64,000 nt of DNA from Mycobacterium sp. 852002-51961_SCH5331710. Lineage in GTDB: Bacteria > Actinomycetota > Actinomycetes > Mycobacteriales > Mycobacteriaceae. The notes under the pieces were generated by a model. It ran no database searches, was not told the origin of the DNA, and saw nothing but the letters and a program-made list of their open reading frames with translations. This document shows positions 53,883 to 63,944 of this stretch, in pieces (position 1 is the first letter of the stretch; every line of letters starts with the position of its first letter). Location of the stretch: the NCBI RefSeq assembly GCF_001665535.1, contig NZ_LZSQ01000007.1, forward strand, positions 1-64,000. The letters run 5' to 3'. Made by a program: the position numbers and the translations under genes.

Positions 53883-55433
53883 GTGACGCAGCAGCCGCGA
53901 CCGACCGTTCCCGCGCTCCTGGCGCGCGCCTCCACCGAGTTCGGCGACCACACCTATCTGGTCACCCCGACCGAACGCCTCACCTACCGCGACGCCGACC
54001 AGCGTTCGGCGGTCCTCGCGCGGTGGCTCCTGGGCCAAGGTGTCGGCAAGGGCACCCGCGTCGGGCTGTACTTCCCCAACGGCGTCGACTGGATCGTCTG
54101 GTGGCTGGCCATCTCGCGCGTCGGCGCGCTGGCCGTCCCACTCAGCACGCTCTACGCGCCCGCGGAGATCGCCAAAGTCGCAAGGCTGGCCGACGTCGCG
54201 GTGATCGTCGCTCCCGGCCGCGTCCTGAGCATCGACGTCGCTGAGCGGTTCGAAGCGGCATGGCCGGAGCTGACGACCCAACAGGGTGGACGGCTGGCGC
54301 TAATCGCCGCCCCGTACCTGCGTCGTGTCGTAATCGTCGACGGCCCTGTTCCCTCCTGGGCGGCCGGGTGCGACGGCGAGGGGGTGCCCGCCGAGGTGCT
54401 GTCCGCAGCCGAGGCCGAGGTTTCGCCAGCCGATCTCGCGGTCGTGATTCACACCTCGGGCTCGACCGCGGACCCGAAGGGCGTCATGCACACCCACGGC
54501 ACCCTCGTACGGCAGACGTCCACGTGGCCCGCCGCGATCCGAATGGTCACCAAAAGCGAAGGCGCGGTGCGGGTCCTGTGCGCGATGCCGTTCTTCTGGG
54601 TGGGCGGGCTACTCGCGGCCACCGGTGCGCTGCACGAACCCGTCACCGTGCTCGTCCTGCCCCGTCTGGAGGCCGAGGGCGCGCTGGATCTGATCGAGCG
54701 CGAGCGGGCCGCCGGCGTCATCGGATGGCCCGCGTTCACCCAGCGCATGCGCGAACACCCGAGCTTTGCCGACCGGGATCTGTCCAGCGCCCCGATGCTG
54801 CGCGACGGGCCGCTCGACATCGCGATGGTCGACGTCCCCGACGGGTATCCCGTGCACCGCACCATGTCCGAAACCGCGGGCGGGTTCGCGTTCACCGACA
54901 TGTGCATCGTCGACGACGATGGCGCCCCGGTGCCCGACGGCGAGGTCGGCGAACTGTTGATCCGCGGGATCGGCGTGATGGCCGGCTACAACAAGCGCGA
55001 GCGGTGGGAGACCTTCGACGAAAACGGTTGGTATCACACGGGTGACCGCGTCTACCGAAAACCGGGTGACCCGCGGCTGTTCTACGTCGGCCGCACCACG
55101 GACATGATCAAGTCCGCGGGCGCCAACGTCTCGCCGCTCGAGGTCCAAGCTGTCATCGAGGACTTCCCCGGCGTGGCACAGTGTCTGGTGCTCGGCATCG
55201 ACGATCCCCGTCGCGGAGAGCAGGTCTGCGCCGTCGTCGTACCCACCGCCGCCGGTATCGACGTCGAGGCGCTGGCCGCTCACACCCGCGCGCACCTGTC
55301 CGCGTACAAGGTGCCGGGCCGCTGGGTTCTGGCCTCGAGTGAGCAGATCCCGATCCTGTCCAGCGGTAAGTTCGACCGCAGGTCGCTGAGCGCCATGATC
55401 GCCGACGGCACCCTCGAATCGGTCGGTGGGTGA
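53883..55433 (+). CDS. acyl-CoA synthetase / adenylate-forming enzyme
   Basis: A 516-aa ANL-family enzyme: P-loop HTSGSTADPKGVMHTHG (about residues 189-205), a GELLIRG segment, WYHTGDRV (TGD) and the C-terminal lysine in SSGKFDRRSL. Fatty acid or aromatic acid activation to acyl-CoA is expected. The usual YGxTE motif is replaced by a variant ending TMSET. GTG 53883. It overlaps the haloalkane dehalogenase gene (GTGA), giving a two-gene unit. Confidence 0.87.
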   Translation: MTQQPRPTVPALLARASTEFGDHTYLVTPTERLTYRDADQRSAVLARWLLGQGVGKGTRVGLYFPNGVDWIVWWLAISRVGALAVPLSTLYAPAEIAKVARLADVAVIVAPGRVLSIDVAERFEAAWPELTTQQGGRLALIAAPYLRRVVIVDGPVPSWAAGCDGEGVPAEVLSAAEAEVSPADLAVVIHTSGSTADPKGVMHTHGTLVRQTSTWPAAIRMVTKSEGAVRVLCAMPFFWVGGLLAATGALHEPVTVLVLPRLEAEGALDLIERERAAGVIGWPAFTQRMREHPSFADRDLSSAPMLRDGPLDIAMVDVPDGYPVHRTMSETAGGFAFTDMCIVDDDGAPVPDGEVGELLIRGIGVMAGYNKRERWETFDENGWYHTGDRVYRKPGDPRLFYVGRTTDMIKSAGANVSPLEVQAVIEDFPGVAQCLVLGIDDPRRGEQVCAVVVPTAAGIDVEALAAHTRAHLSAYKVPGRWVLASSEQIPILSSGKFDRRSLSAMIADGTLESVGG

Positions 55434-56398
55434 GCCGGATGGCGGTTCTGAGAACACCCGACGAGCGTTTCGCCGCGCTGCCCGACTACCCGTTCAAACC
55501 CTCCTACGTCGAGGTCCAGACGCGCGGAATCGACCCGCTGCGAATGCATTACGTCGACGCGGGACCGGTCGACGCGCCCGTCGTCGTGCTGCTGCACGGC
55601 CAACCCACCTGGTCGTATCTGTACCGGCACGTCATCGGTGCCCTACTCGATGCGGGTCTGCGCGTGATCGCGCCAGACAACATCGGTTACGGTCGGTCCG
55701 ACAAGCTGACCGAGCCGACGGATTACACGTTCAAGCGCCACGTCGACTGGGTGCACAGCGCGATCACCCGGTTGAATCTGACCGACATCACGCTGGTCGT
55801 GCAGGACTGGGGCGGGCCGATCGGGCTCAGTGTGCTTGCCCGCGAACCGGACCGGTTCGCCCGCGTCGTCGCGAGCAACACGATCCTGCACACGTGCGAC
55901 CCCGCTCTCGCGGGCCGGCTCGAGTGGCCGCACCACGGTGTCGGCGACGGTCAGGTCATCCACCAGGAGACCCTCCTCGACTATGTGGCGTTCTACCAAC
56001 GGTCACCGGATCTCGTTCCAAGCCTTTTCCTCGACGCGGTGGCCGGGCCGTTGAGCCCCGACGTACTGGCCGCCTACGACGCGCCGTTCCCGGATCGGGC
56101 GTACACCGCCGGCCTGCGTCAGATGACGGCATTGATCCCGTTGACCCGCAACGATCCCGGCGCCGCGATCGGGCGCGAGACCATGGCCGCGCTCGGCGAG
56201 TGGCGACGGCCGTTTCTCACGGCCTACTCCGACGGTGATCCGCCGACCCAAGGCTGGGACAAGGTTTTCGCCGACCACGTGCCCGGCGCGAAGGGCCAAC
56301 CCCATACGACCATCGAGGGCGCGGGCCACTTCGTGCAGGAACAGCGGGGCGGCGAACTCGGGCGCATCGTCGCCGAATTCGTCACCCGCACCGCATGA
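55430..56398 (+). CDS. haloalkane dehalogenase (subfamily I-like)
   Basis: A 322-aa alpha/beta hydrolase with VLLHGQPTWSYLYRHV, nucleophile elbow VQDWGGPIGL (Asp126, with Trp127 as halide-stabilising residue), APFPDRAYTAG and late GAGHFVQEQ (His). The N-terminus (VLRTPDERFAALPDYPF) is like mycobacterial DmbB-type dehalogenases. Expected reaction: hydrolysis of a haloalkane to an alcohol and halide. GTG 55430 in overlap with the synthetase stop. Convergent with the next gene with no gap. Confidence 0.88.
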   Translation: MSRMAVLRTPDERFAALPDYPFKPSYVEVQTRGIDPLRMHYVDAGPVDAPVVVLLHGQPTWSYLYRHVIGALLDAGLRVIAPDNIGYGRSDKLTEPTDYTFKRHVDWVHSAITRLNLTDITLVVQDWGGPIGLSVLAREPDRFARVVASNTILHTCDPALAGRLEWPHHGVGDGQVIHQETLLDYVAFYQRSPDLVPSLFLDAVAGPLSPDVLAAYDAPFPDRAYTAGLRQMTALIPLTRNDPGAAIGRETMAALGEWRRPFLTAYSDGDPPTQGWDKVFADHVPGAKGQPHTTIEGAGHFVQEQRGGELGRIVAEFVTRTA

Positions 56399-57583
56399 TC
56401 AGAGCCCGAACTGGTCGTCGATGATGCCGAGCCAGACCTGGGCCGCGTCGATCGCCACCTTCTCGCTGATGAACGCGTGCTGCGTGCCGGTGTACATGTC
56501 CCGGAACGCCCGTTCCAATCGGCTGCCCTCGCGAATCGAACTGGTGCCCGCGACCAGATGCGCCCACTCCGCACACTGGCGCGCCACATCCGTGGCGTAC
56601 ACCGCGGCCACCCGCATGTCCGCCCGCAGGGCCGGGGTGAGGTCGTCGCCCGCCGCGACGGCGGACTCGGCGGCGGCGAAGGCGTCGAGCACCAGCAGCC
56701 GCGCCGCCCGCCACGCCGCGACGTGATGAGCCAGACCTTTCTGAAACGTCGGCCGACTGGCCAGCGACGCCATATCGCTCATGCGGAACTTCGTGGCGGC
56801 GAGTTCTTCGACGTCGTCGAGCATGCTCTTGGCCACGCCGAGCGCCCACGACGCATGCCCGGCGGCGGTCACCGGCATCATGCCCATCCGCGTCGCGGGT
56901 GACGATCCGCGCAGCGGCTCCCGGGTGAACAACGCGAACGTGCGCTCGGCGGGCACGAACACGTCCTCGACGCTGTAGTCGTAGGAGCCCGTTCCCTTGA
57001 GCCCCTGCACATACCAGCCGTCGTTGAAACTCACCTGCTCGCGCGGCAGGATCGCGACCTGCATTTCCGGGATACCTTCGCTGACCCAGCGCATCTCGGT
57101 GCCGTCCATCGGCAGAAAACCCGCAGCGACATATTGCGAGTGACCGATCCCCGAACCGAAGCTCCACGACCCGGTCAACCGGTATCCGCCCGACACGGCG
57201 GCGCCCTGACCGTTGGGAAAGAACTGCCCGCCCATGGTGACCCGGTTGTCGTGGGCGGTGAACACCTCGGCGAACCCGGCATCGGGCAGATACGCGGCGG
57301 CCGCGAACGACGACGGCAGGTTGGCGATGCCGACCCATCCGAAAGAACCGTCCTGCCATGCCATTTCGATCCAGGTCTCGATCATCTCGGCGAACGACGG
57401 CTCGCTGCCACCCGCGGGCGCGGGGTTGAACGCCGTCATCAGCCCGCATTCCCACATCGCATCGACGACGGCCGGGCTGAGCGTGCGCCTCTGCTCCGAC
57501 TCCCCGGCTTCCCGTTGCACGATTTCGCGCAGGCCGCGCACCCGCCCGGCGATGCCCCCGGCGGCTTCCAATGTCGACGTCAT
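56399..57583 (-). CDS. acyl-CoA dehydrogenase-like flavoprotein (HsaA-type monooxygenase)
   Basis: A 394-aa protein with the fold signatures of the acyl-CoA dehydrogenase superfamily: helical N-terminus, SGGYRLTGSWSFGSGIGHS, and AHLVAGTSSIREGSRLERAF at the C-terminus. The region after the mid-domain matches flavin-dependent monooxygenase members (HsaA/pHPA hydroxylase type) better than true dehydrogenases. ATG 57583. Its stop directly abuts the convergent dehalogenase stop. Confidence 0.82.
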   Translation of the reverse strand: MTSTLEAAGGIAGRVRGLREIVQREAGESEQRRTLSPAVVDAMWECGLMTAFNPAPAGGSEPSFAEMIETWIEMAWQDGSFGWVGIANLPSSFAAAAYLPDAGFAEVFTAHDNRVTMGGQFFPNGQGAAVSGGYRLTGSWSFGSGIGHSQYVAAGFLPMDGTEMRWVSEGIPEMQVAILPREQVSFNDGWYVQGLKGTGSYDYSVEDVFVPAERTFALFTREPLRGSSPATRMGMMPVTAAGHASWALGVAKSMLDDVEELAATKFRMSDMASLASRPTFQKGLAHHVAAWRAARLLVLDAFAAAESAVAAGDDLTPALRADMRVAAVYATDVARQCAEWAHLVAGTSSIREGSRLERAFRDMYTGTQHAFISEKVAIDAAQVWLGIIDDQFGL

Positions 57584-57629
57584 CAGTCCTCTTTATCAGC
57601 GATCGTCTCGCCGCACATACACTTCGCCC

Positions 57630-58076
57630 GTGCACGTCACCGCACTCAACATCGCTCCGGGCAGCCGGCTGCCGATGCGCTCCGTCGGTGAGGTGGTCGC
57701 CGAGGCGGCAACCGGCCTGGTCGGCGACCGCTACCACGGCACCCGCCACCGCCACGTGACCGTCCAGTCGCAGGAGCTGTTGGACCGTGCGGCGGCCGAT
57801 CTCGGCTACGCGTTCGACCAGGCCCAGACCCGACGCAACGTGACGGTGGACGTCGGCGAGATCCCCACCAGGCCGGGTACGCGGTTGCTGATCGGCGGTG
57901 TGCTGTTGGAGGTAGTGCGGGTGTCGGCGCCGTGCCGCCTGCTCGACGACTGGATCGGTGCGGGCGCCGCGGCAGCGCTGCGCAGCCGGGGCGGCTCGGC
58001 CTGCCGCCTGCTCAGCTCGGGCACGATCCGTCTCGGCGATCCGGTCGAAGTGCTGACCGCGTCAGAGCCGCAGTGA
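57630..58076 (+). CDS. small MOSC-domain protein
   Basis: A 148-aa MOSC protein: GLVGDRYHGTRHRHVTVQSQE, RRNVTVDVGEIPTRPG, and VSAPCRLLDDWIG with the conserved Cys. Third MOSC protein of the window. GTG 57630. Divergent from the flavoprotein gene, 46 bases apart. Molybdenum-cofactor-related role by family only. Confidence 0.85.
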   Translation: MHVTALNIAPGSRLPMRSVGEVVAEAATGLVGDRYHGTRHRHVTVQSQELLDRAAADLGYAFDQAQTRRNVTVDVGEIPTRPGTRLLIGGVLLEVVRVSAPCRLLDDWIGAGAAAALRSRGGSACRLLSSGTIRLGDPVEVLTASEPQ

Positions 58077-58078
58077 CC

Positions 58079-58621
58079 TCACTTGATGATGCGAACCAGG
58101 TACGGCGTCATGTTGGCGGTCCGCACCGGCGACACCGCGACGCCCTGCTCGGTGGCCTCCAGCATCTGCCCGTTGCCGACGAACAACGCCACGCTCTGGT
58201 TTCCGTTGGGGCCGTAGAAGATCAGATCACCCGGCAGCGCCTCGGAGGGCAACACCTTCTGGCCGACGTTGTACTGCGCGCCCGACGACCGCGGCAGCTT
58301 GACCCCGACGCCGGCGAACGAATAGACCATGAGACCCGACGCGTCGAAACCGACGGTGCTGACGGCCGGATTCAGGCCGACGATGTGGCCTTCGCGGTCG
58401 AGTCCGGCGACGTTGTCGGCCGTGCCACTGCCCTTCGTCGGCCCGTTCGCATCTCCCCCGCCGTAGGAGAACGGGACACCGCGCTGGGAGAGCCCGCGGG
58501 CGATGACGAGATCGACCGCCTGCTGGTTGGCCGCGGACCGCGGCGATGGTGCGGCGGCCGCCACCCCAGGAACGGTCACCAACAGGGCGACGCCGATCAC
58601 CAAGGCGTAGATGCGTTTCAT
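58079..58621 (-). CDS. ripD: RipD-like NlpC/P60 protein with inactive catalytic site
   Basis: A 180-aa secreted protein: signal peptide (residues 1-24) and an NlpC/P60 domain (about 33-178). The catalytic Cys of the usual FDCSGL motif is Ala94 (FDASGLMVYSF), and the catalytic His position is Ser143 (NQSVALFVGNG). Mycobacterial RipD has the same kind of substitution and is a peptidoglycan-binding protein without hydrolase activity, so this is probably its orthologue, here without the long C-terminal tail. ATG 58621. Three bases from the convergent MOSC stop. Confidence 0.85.
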   Translation of the reverse strand: MKRIYALVIGVALLVTVPGVAAAAPSPRSAANQQAVDLVIARGLSQRGVPFSYGGGDANGPTKGSGTADNVAGLDREGHIVGLNPAVSTVGFDASGLMVYSFAGVGVKLPRSSGAQYNVGQKVLPSEALPGDLIFYGPNGNQSVALFVGNGQMLEATEQGVAVSPVRTANMTPYLVRIIK

Positions 58622-58780
58622 GGTTCGTTGCTCTTTCTCGACTGCGCGCACACTTATGGCGCTGTATTCACTTGTACCGGTTTGTTTGCTCGGAGTGCCA
58701 ATTCGCGCCTGGCCCAGCGCCAATGAGATGCAGTACCGTAACCGAACAGTGATTACTCCCCTGCTTTGCGGCGTGTGGCG

Positions 58781-59989
58781 ATGACCGAGCGGGTCGCGGT
58801 GGTCGGCGGCGGCATCATCGGCGTCGCGGTCGCCCGCGAGATCGTGCGGCGGCGTCCCGACTCCGATGTCACGTTGTTCGAGAAGGAAGACCGCCTGGCC
58901 TCGCATCAGACGGGCCGCAACAGCGGCGTCGTGCATGCCGGTCTGTACTACGAACCCGGATCGCAGAAGGCCCTGCTCTGCCGTCGCGGGGTGGGTCTGC
59001 TCGAAGCGTTCTGCACGGAGCGCGGGATCCGCCGCATCGCCTGCGGCAAGGTGTTGGTCGCCCTCAATGACGCCGAAAAGGGCCGCCTCGCCGACATCGA
59101 GCGGCGGGCGGTGGCCAACGGTGTACCCGGGGTTCGGATCATCGGGGCGCAGGAACTGCACGAGCTCGAGCCGAACGTGCGCGGGATCGCCGCCCTGCAC
59201 TCGCCGTCGACCTCGATCGTCGATTACGCCGAGGTCACCAGGGAGCTAGCCGCCGACGCAACCGGCGCCGGTGCGAAAGTGCTTCTCGGACAACGGGTGA
59301 CAGGCCTGGAGGTGGGTGACACCGAAGTGCTCGTCAGCGCCGGCGCCGACGGCGACCAGACGCAGGCCGGTTTCGACCGGGTCGTCGTGTGCGGCGGTCT
59401 GCAGAGCGACCGGCTCGCCGAGATGGCCGGGGACGGGCCGAATCCGGTGATCATGCCGTTCCGGGGTGAGTACTACGCGCTGAAACCGCATCGGCGCGAT
59501 CTGGTCAACGGTTTGGTCTATCCGGTGCCCGATCCGCGGTACCCGTTTCTCGGGGTGCACGTCACCCCGCGGGTGGACGGGGAGGTGCTGATCGGACCGA
59601 ACGCGGTCCTGGCTCTGGCGCGTGAGGGCTACACGTGGGGAACGGTGTCGGTGCGCGATCTGGGCGCAATTGCGTCGACACCGGCCTTCTGGCGATTCGC
59701 CCGACGGCACTGGCGCACGGGGATCCGCGAAGTGGCCGGATCGCTGTCCAAGCGTCGCTTCATCACCGCCGCGAGGGCCTACGTGCCCGGGTTGGCCGAC
59801 GACGACGTGGTTCCCGGCACCGCTGGAGTGCGGGCGCAAGCCCTCGATCCCGACGGCGGTCTCGTCGACGACTTCCGGATCAGTGTCCGCGGCCGCGTCG
59901 TGGTGCTCCGCAATGCACCGTCGCCTGCCGCGACATCGTCGCTGGCGATCGCCGAGCACGTCGTCGACACCTTCGAAGCCGCAGAGTGA
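58781..59989 (+). CDS. lhgO: L-2-hydroxyglutarate oxidase (LhgO family)
   Basis: A 402-aa FAD-dependent oxidase: GGGIIG (residues 9-14), ASHQTGRNSGVVHAGLYY (the substrate-binding signature of LhgO), and RNAPSPAATSSLAIAEHV near the end. Oxidises L-2-hydroxyglutarate to 2-oxoglutarate, using quinone or oxygen. ATG 58781; an in-frame TTG lies 15 bases upstream. Convergent with the methyltransferase at 60010. Confidence 0.9.
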   Translation: MTERVAVVGGGIIGVAVAREIVRRRPDSDVTLFEKEDRLASHQTGRNSGVVHAGLYYEPGSQKALLCRRGVGLLEAFCTERGIRRIACGKVLVALNDAEKGRLADIERRAVANGVPGVRIIGAQELHELEPNVRGIAALHSPSTSIVDYAEVTRELAADATGAGAKVLLGQRVTGLEVGDTEVLVSAGADGDQTQAGFDRVVVCGGLQSDRLAEMAGDGPNPVIMPFRGEYYALKPHRRDLVNGLVYPVPDPRYPFLGVHVTPRVDGEVLIGPNAVLALAREGYTWGTVSVRDLGAIASTPAFWRFARRHWRTGIREVAGSLSKRRFITAARAYVPGLADDDVVPGTAGVRAQALDPDGGLVDDFRISVRGRVVVLRNAPSPAATSSLAIAEHVVDTFEAAE

Positions 59990-60009
59990 CTCGCGAAGGT
60001 CGCTGACGA

Positions 60010-60678
60010 TCAGGCCGGGCGCACCGCCCTGAAGAACGCCACGTGGCCGAACACGCGCACGCGCTGGTGGCCGACCTGAGTGCACTCGAAGCCGGCGCCT
60101 CGCAGTTGTCGCGGTATCGCATCGCCGCGGTTGCCTGCAGCGTGTGCACTCCGCATGAGGCGGCGGGCCAGCACGCCGTCCTCGGCGGACACCTCGCCAC
60201 CGATGTCGACGAGGTGCAACTCGCCACCGGGCCGCAGGACGCGGAAAATCTGCTCGGCGGCAGCGTCTTTCGTGTCGTCATCGAGGTGATGCCACATCAT
60301 CGAGGACAGCACCCGATCGAACACCCCGTCGGCATGCGGGAGCCTTTGGGCGTATCCACGGTCGAATGTGACGCCGGTCAGGCCACGGGCCTTGCGCTCG
60401 GCACGGCGCAACGCCAGCGGATCGGGGTCGCACCCGGTCGCCGCGATGCCGGGGTGCGCCTGGTGCGCAGCAACGATGAGATTGCCGGTGCCGCAACCGA
60501 CTTCGAGAACCGTCATCCCGTCGCGCAGGTCGGCCTGTGCGATCAGCGTGCGATACGCCCGTCGGAACCCCAGGGCGCGGGTCAGCAGGTCGTAGGCGGG
60601 CAGAAACATGTCGTGACCCGCGGCGGGCAGATAGTCGTGGTGCCCCGTTGCTTCGGTAGTAGGAGTATTTTCTGTCAT
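60010..60678 (-). CDS. SAM-dependent methyltransferase, class I
   Basis: A 222-aa methyltransferase with VLEVGCGTGNLIVAA (SAM motif I, about residues 57-71), GCDPDPLAL (motif II), and VLSSMMWHHLDDDTK. ATG 60678. Divergent from the AraC gene, with a 9-base direct repeat between them (60694-60722), so it is a probable target of that regulator. Substrate unknown. Confidence 0.84.
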   Translation of the reverse strand: MTENTPTTEATGHHDYLPAAGHDMFLPAYDLLTRALGFRRAYRTLIAQADLRDGMTVLEVGCGTGNLIVAAHQAHPGIAATGCDPDPLALRRAERKARGLTGVTFDRGYAQRLPHADGVFDRVLSSMMWHHLDDDTKDAAAEQIFRVLRPGGELHLVDIGGEVSAEDGVLARRLMRSAHAAGNRGDAIPRQLRGAGFECTQVGHQRVRVFGHVAFFRAVRPA

Positions 60679-60693
60679 GATGCCATCGTGAAC

Positions 60694-60722
60694 GGGTGAT
60701 CGCTCGTAGTGTTGGGTGATCG
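60694..60722. promoter_or_regulatory. AraC-type direct repeat GGGTGATCG
   Basis: GGGTGATCG occurs at 60694-60702 and 60714-60722, exactly 20 bases apart and in the same orientation, in the 47-base space between the divergent methyltransferase and AraC genes. Direct repeats about two helical turns apart are typical of AraC binding sites. Confidence 0.6.
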
Positions 60723-60725
60723 TCG

Positions 60726-61595
60726 GTGAAAGTTGGACTATCTTTGGGTGTCGTGACGTTGGCGTCGCGATTGGTTCGGAACCGCGGTGGAGTGCCGATC
60801 TACGGCTATCCGACGGCCCCCGGCACCCCGCCGGTCTCCGTGGTGCACGCCGGGCACGAAGGGCTGATCCGGCGCGGCCGCCACATCCACGACTTCCCGG
60901 CGTTGTGGTTCGTCCCTGACACGGCGACGGTGCTTGTCATCGCCGCCGGCGAAGTACTCGATCCCGCGGCCCGGCCCGACGATGGTGTCGGCGTCTTCTT
61001 CGACCCTGCGGCATTGGAGTCCGAAGGAGGCCGCCCGACCTGGCGTGAGCATCCCCTGCTGTTCCCGTTCCTGCACGGCGAGGCGGGCGGCGTGCTCGAA
61101 CTACGGTTGCCCGAGGCGCGGGTGGAGCCGTGGCGGACGGCGATCGCATCGATCGAAACCGAGCTGACCGAACGCCGCGACGGATACCGACAGGCGATGC
61201 TGGCGCACCTGACGCTGTTGCTGATCGACCTCGCCCGGACGGCCGACGACGTGGTCGGCGACCTGCGACAGGCCGGTGAACCGCTGCTGGCGGATGTCTT
61301 CGCGGTCATCGACCGGCGGCTGGGGCAGCCACTGTCGCTGCGCGACGTGGCCGCCGAGGTCGGCATGACACCCGGCCACCTGACCACGATGGTGCGCCGA
61401 CGCACCGGCCGTACGGTCCAGGAGTGGATCATCGAGCGCCGGATGGCGGCCGGTCGGCGCCTGCTGACCGACACCGACCTGCCGGTCGCTGAGGTCGCCC
61501 GCCGCGTCGGCATCGCCGACCCCGGATACTTCAGCAGGCTGTTCCGGCGCACCCACGGGACGTCTCCCCGCATGTGGCGCGCCCATCCCTGCTGA
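60726..61595 (+). CDS. AraC-family transcriptional regulator
   Basis: A 289-aa regulator: an N-terminal cupin-like sensing domain (about residues 30-140, with [17 protein letters not shown]) and a C-terminal AraC HTH pair ([40 protein letters not shown]). GTG 60726. Divergent from a methyltransferase and 41 bases before the isocitrate lyase gene in the same direction, so it may influence either. Confidence 0.87.
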   Translation: MKVGLSLGVVTLASRLVRNRGGVPIYGYPTAPGTPPVSVVHAGHEGLIRRGRHIHDFPALWFVPDTATVLVIAAGEVLDPAARPDDGVGVFFDPAALESEGGRPTWREHPLLFPFLHGEAGGVLELRLPEARVEPWRTAIASIETELTERRDGYRQAMLAHLTLLLIDLARTADDVVGDLRQAGEPLLADVFAVIDRRLGQPLSLRDVAAEVGMTPGHLTTMVRRRTGRTVQEWIIERRMAAGRRLLTDTDLPVAEVARRVGIADPGYFSRLFRRTHGTSPRMWRAHPC

Positions 61596-61636
61596 TAACG
61601 CCATCTCCGGCGGAGGCCGGGTCGTACTGTGGGTGC

Positions 61637-63934
61637 ATGGCCATCATCGAAACGGACGCCGCACCTCAGACCCCGTTCGAGCAGGAGGTCGCTGCCACGC
61701 AGCGGTACTTCGACAGCCCGAGATTCGACGGGATCATCCGCCTCTACTCGGCCCGTCAGGTCGCCGAACAGCGCGGCACGATTCCGTCGGACTACATCGT
61801 GGCGCGTGAGGCCGCCACCGCGTTCTACGAGCGCTTGCGCGAACTGTTCGCGCAGAAGAAGAGCATCACCACCTTCGGCCCGTACTCGCCAGGCCAGGCC
61901 GTGACGATGAAACGCATGGGCATCGAGGGCATCTACCTCGGTGGCTGGGCGACCTCCGCCAAGGGCTCGACCACCGAGGACCCCGGACCGGACCTCGCCA
62001 GCTATCCGCTCAGCCAGGTGCCCGAGGAGGCCGCGGGCCTGGTCCGCGCGCTGCTCACCGCGGACCGCAACCAGCAGTACCTGCGGCTGCAGATGACCGA
62101 AGACCAGCGCTCCTCCACCCCCGCGGTCGACTTCCGGCCGTTCATCATCGCCGACGCGGACACCGGCCACGGCGGAGATCCGCACGTGCGCAACCTGATT
62201 CGTCGATTCGTGGAGGCCGGGGTCCCCGGCTACCACATCGAGGACCAGCGCCCGGGCACCAAGAAGTGCGGCCATCAGGGCGGCAAGGTGCTGGTGCCGT
62301 CCGACGAACAGATCAAACGGCTCAACACCGCCCGCTTCCAACTCGACATCATGCGGGTGCCCGGCATCATCGTGGCCCGCACCGACGCCGAGGCGGCCAA
62401 CCTGATCGACAGCCGCGCCGACGAACGCGACCAGCCGTTCCTGCTCGGCGTGACGAATCTGAAGGTGCCGTCGTACAAGTCGTGCTACCTGGCGATGATG
62501 CGACGCTTCTACGAAGCGGGCGTCACCGAACTCAACGGACACCTGCTCTACGCGCTGCCCGAAGGGGAATATGAAACCGCCAACGCCTGGCTGGACCGCC
62601 ACGGAATCGGGGACACCGTCACCCAGGCGGCCGCGGAGTATCAGGACCGCCCCGACGGCGAGATCGACGCGATCTTCGACGAGGTCGAGTCGAAGTGCGT
62701 CGACGCCTGGCAGGTCGATGCCGGCTTGATGACGTACGGCGAGGCCGTGGCCGAGCTGCTCGAGTTCCGCGAAAGCGAAGGCGAGCAGCTCGACATGAGC
62801 GTCGCCGAGTGGCGGCAGTTCGCCGAGCGCGCTCCCCTCTACACCGCCCGCGAGAAGGCCAGGGAGATCGGGGCGGCCGTGGGATGGGACTGCGAGCTGG
62901 CCAAGACCCCGGAGGGCTACTACCAGGTCCGCGGCGGGATCCCCTATGCGATCGCCAAGTCGCTTGCCGCCGCGCCGTTCGCCGACATCTTGTGGATGGA
63001 GACCAAGACCGCCGACCTCGCCGACGCGCGTGAGTTCGCCGAGGCCATCCACGCCGAGTTCCCGGAGAAGATGCTGGCCTACAACCTGTCGCCCTCGTTC
63101 AACTGGGATACCACCGGCATGACCGACGACGAGATGCGGGCGTTCCCCGAAGAACTCGGCAAGATGGGCTTCGTCTTCAACTTCATCACCTACGGCGGTC
63201 ATCAGGTCGACGGTGTCGCGTCTGAGGAGTTCGCCACCGCGCTGCGTCAGGACGGCATGCTCGCGCTGGCGCGGCTGCAGCGCAAGATGCGGTTGGTCGA
63301 ATCGCCTTATCGCACACCGCAGACGCTCGTCGGCGGTCCGCGCAGCGATGCCGCGCTGGCCGCATCGTCGGGTCGGCTCGCGACCACGAAGGCGATGGGC
63401 AAGGGCTCGACCCAGCATCAGCATCTCGTGCAGACCGAGGTGCCGAAGAAGCTGCTCGAGGAGTGGCTGGCGATGTGGGGCGAGCACTACAAGCTCGACG
63501 AGAAGCTGCGGGTGCAGCTGCGTCCGACGCGTCCGGGCTCGGATGTGCTGGAGCTCGGGATCTTCGGCGAGCGCGACGGCGAGGACGAGAAGCTCGCGAA
63601 CGTGATCGTCGATCCGATCAAGGACCGGCACGGGCGCAGCATCCTGACGGTGCGCGACCAGAACACGTTCGCCGAGAAGCTACGGCAGAAGCGGCTGATG
63701 AGCGTCGTGCACCTGTGGCTCATCCACCGGTTCAAGCCCGAGATCATGTACTACGTCACGCCCACCGAGGACAACATCTATCAAACCGAGAAGATGAAGT
63801 CCCACGGCATCTTCACCGACGTGTACCAGGAGGTCGGTGAGATCATCGTCGCCGACGTGAATCAGCCGCGGATCGAGGAACTGCTCAACCCCGACCGCGA
63901 GGCGCTGGGACGGTTGATCCGCAAGGAGGACTGA
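61637..63934 (+). CDS. aceA: isocitrate lyase, long form (ICL2/AceA type)
   Basis: A 765-aa isocitrate lyase, longer than the ~430-aa ICL1 class. The active-site KKCGH is at residues 209-213 (catalytic Cys211), with [12 protein letters not shown] before it and [13 protein letters not shown] later; the last ~160 residues form the extra C-terminal domain of the ICL2 type. Cleaves isocitrate to glyoxylate and succinate in the glyoxylate shunt, allowing growth on fatty acids. ATG 61637 preceded by GGGTG. Here the gene is unbroken, unlike the split form of some M. tuberculosis strains. Confidence 0.93.
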   Translation: MAIIETDAAPQTPFEQEVAATQRYFDSPRFDGIIRLYSARQVAEQRGTIPSDYIVAREAATAFYERLRELFAQKKSITTFGPYSPGQAVTMKRMGIEGIYLGGWATSAKGSTTEDPGPDLASYPLSQVPEEAAGLVRALLTADRNQQYLRLQMTEDQRSSTPAVDFRPFIIADADTGHGGDPHVRNLIRRFVEAGVPGYHIEDQRPGTKKCGHQGGKVLVPSDEQIKRLNTARFQLDIMRVPGIIVARTDAEAANLIDSRADERDQPFLLGVTNLKVPSYKSCYLAMMRRFYEAGVTELNGHLLYALPEGEYETANAWLDRHGIGDTVTQAAAEYQDRPDGEIDAIFDEVESKCVDAWQVDAGLMTYGEAVAELLEFRESEGEQLDMSVAEWRQFAERAPLYTAREKAREIGAAVGWDCELAKTPEGYYQVRGGIPYAIAKSLAAAPFADILWMETKTADLADAREFAEAIHAEFPEKMLAYNLSPSFNWDTTGMTDDEMRAFPEELGKMGFVFNFITYGGHQVDGVASEEFATALRQDGMLALARLQRKMRLVESPYRTPQTLVGGPRSDAALAASSGRLATTKAMGKGSTQHQHLVQTEVPKKLLEEWLAMWGEHYKLDEKLRVQLRPTRPGSDVLELGIFGERDGEDEKLANVIVDPIKDRHGRSILTVRDQNTFAEKLRQKRLMSVVHLWLIHRFKPEIMYYVTPTEDNIYQTEKMKSHGIFTDVYQEVGEIIVADVNQPRIEELLNPDREALGRLIRKED

Positions 63935-63944
63935 CGGTTCAGGG

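Noticed and set aside
60806..63631. 941-codon minus-strand open frame
   Set aside because: It is the GC-rich antisense shadow of the AraC and isocitrate lyase genes, which have full domain signatures on the plus strand.
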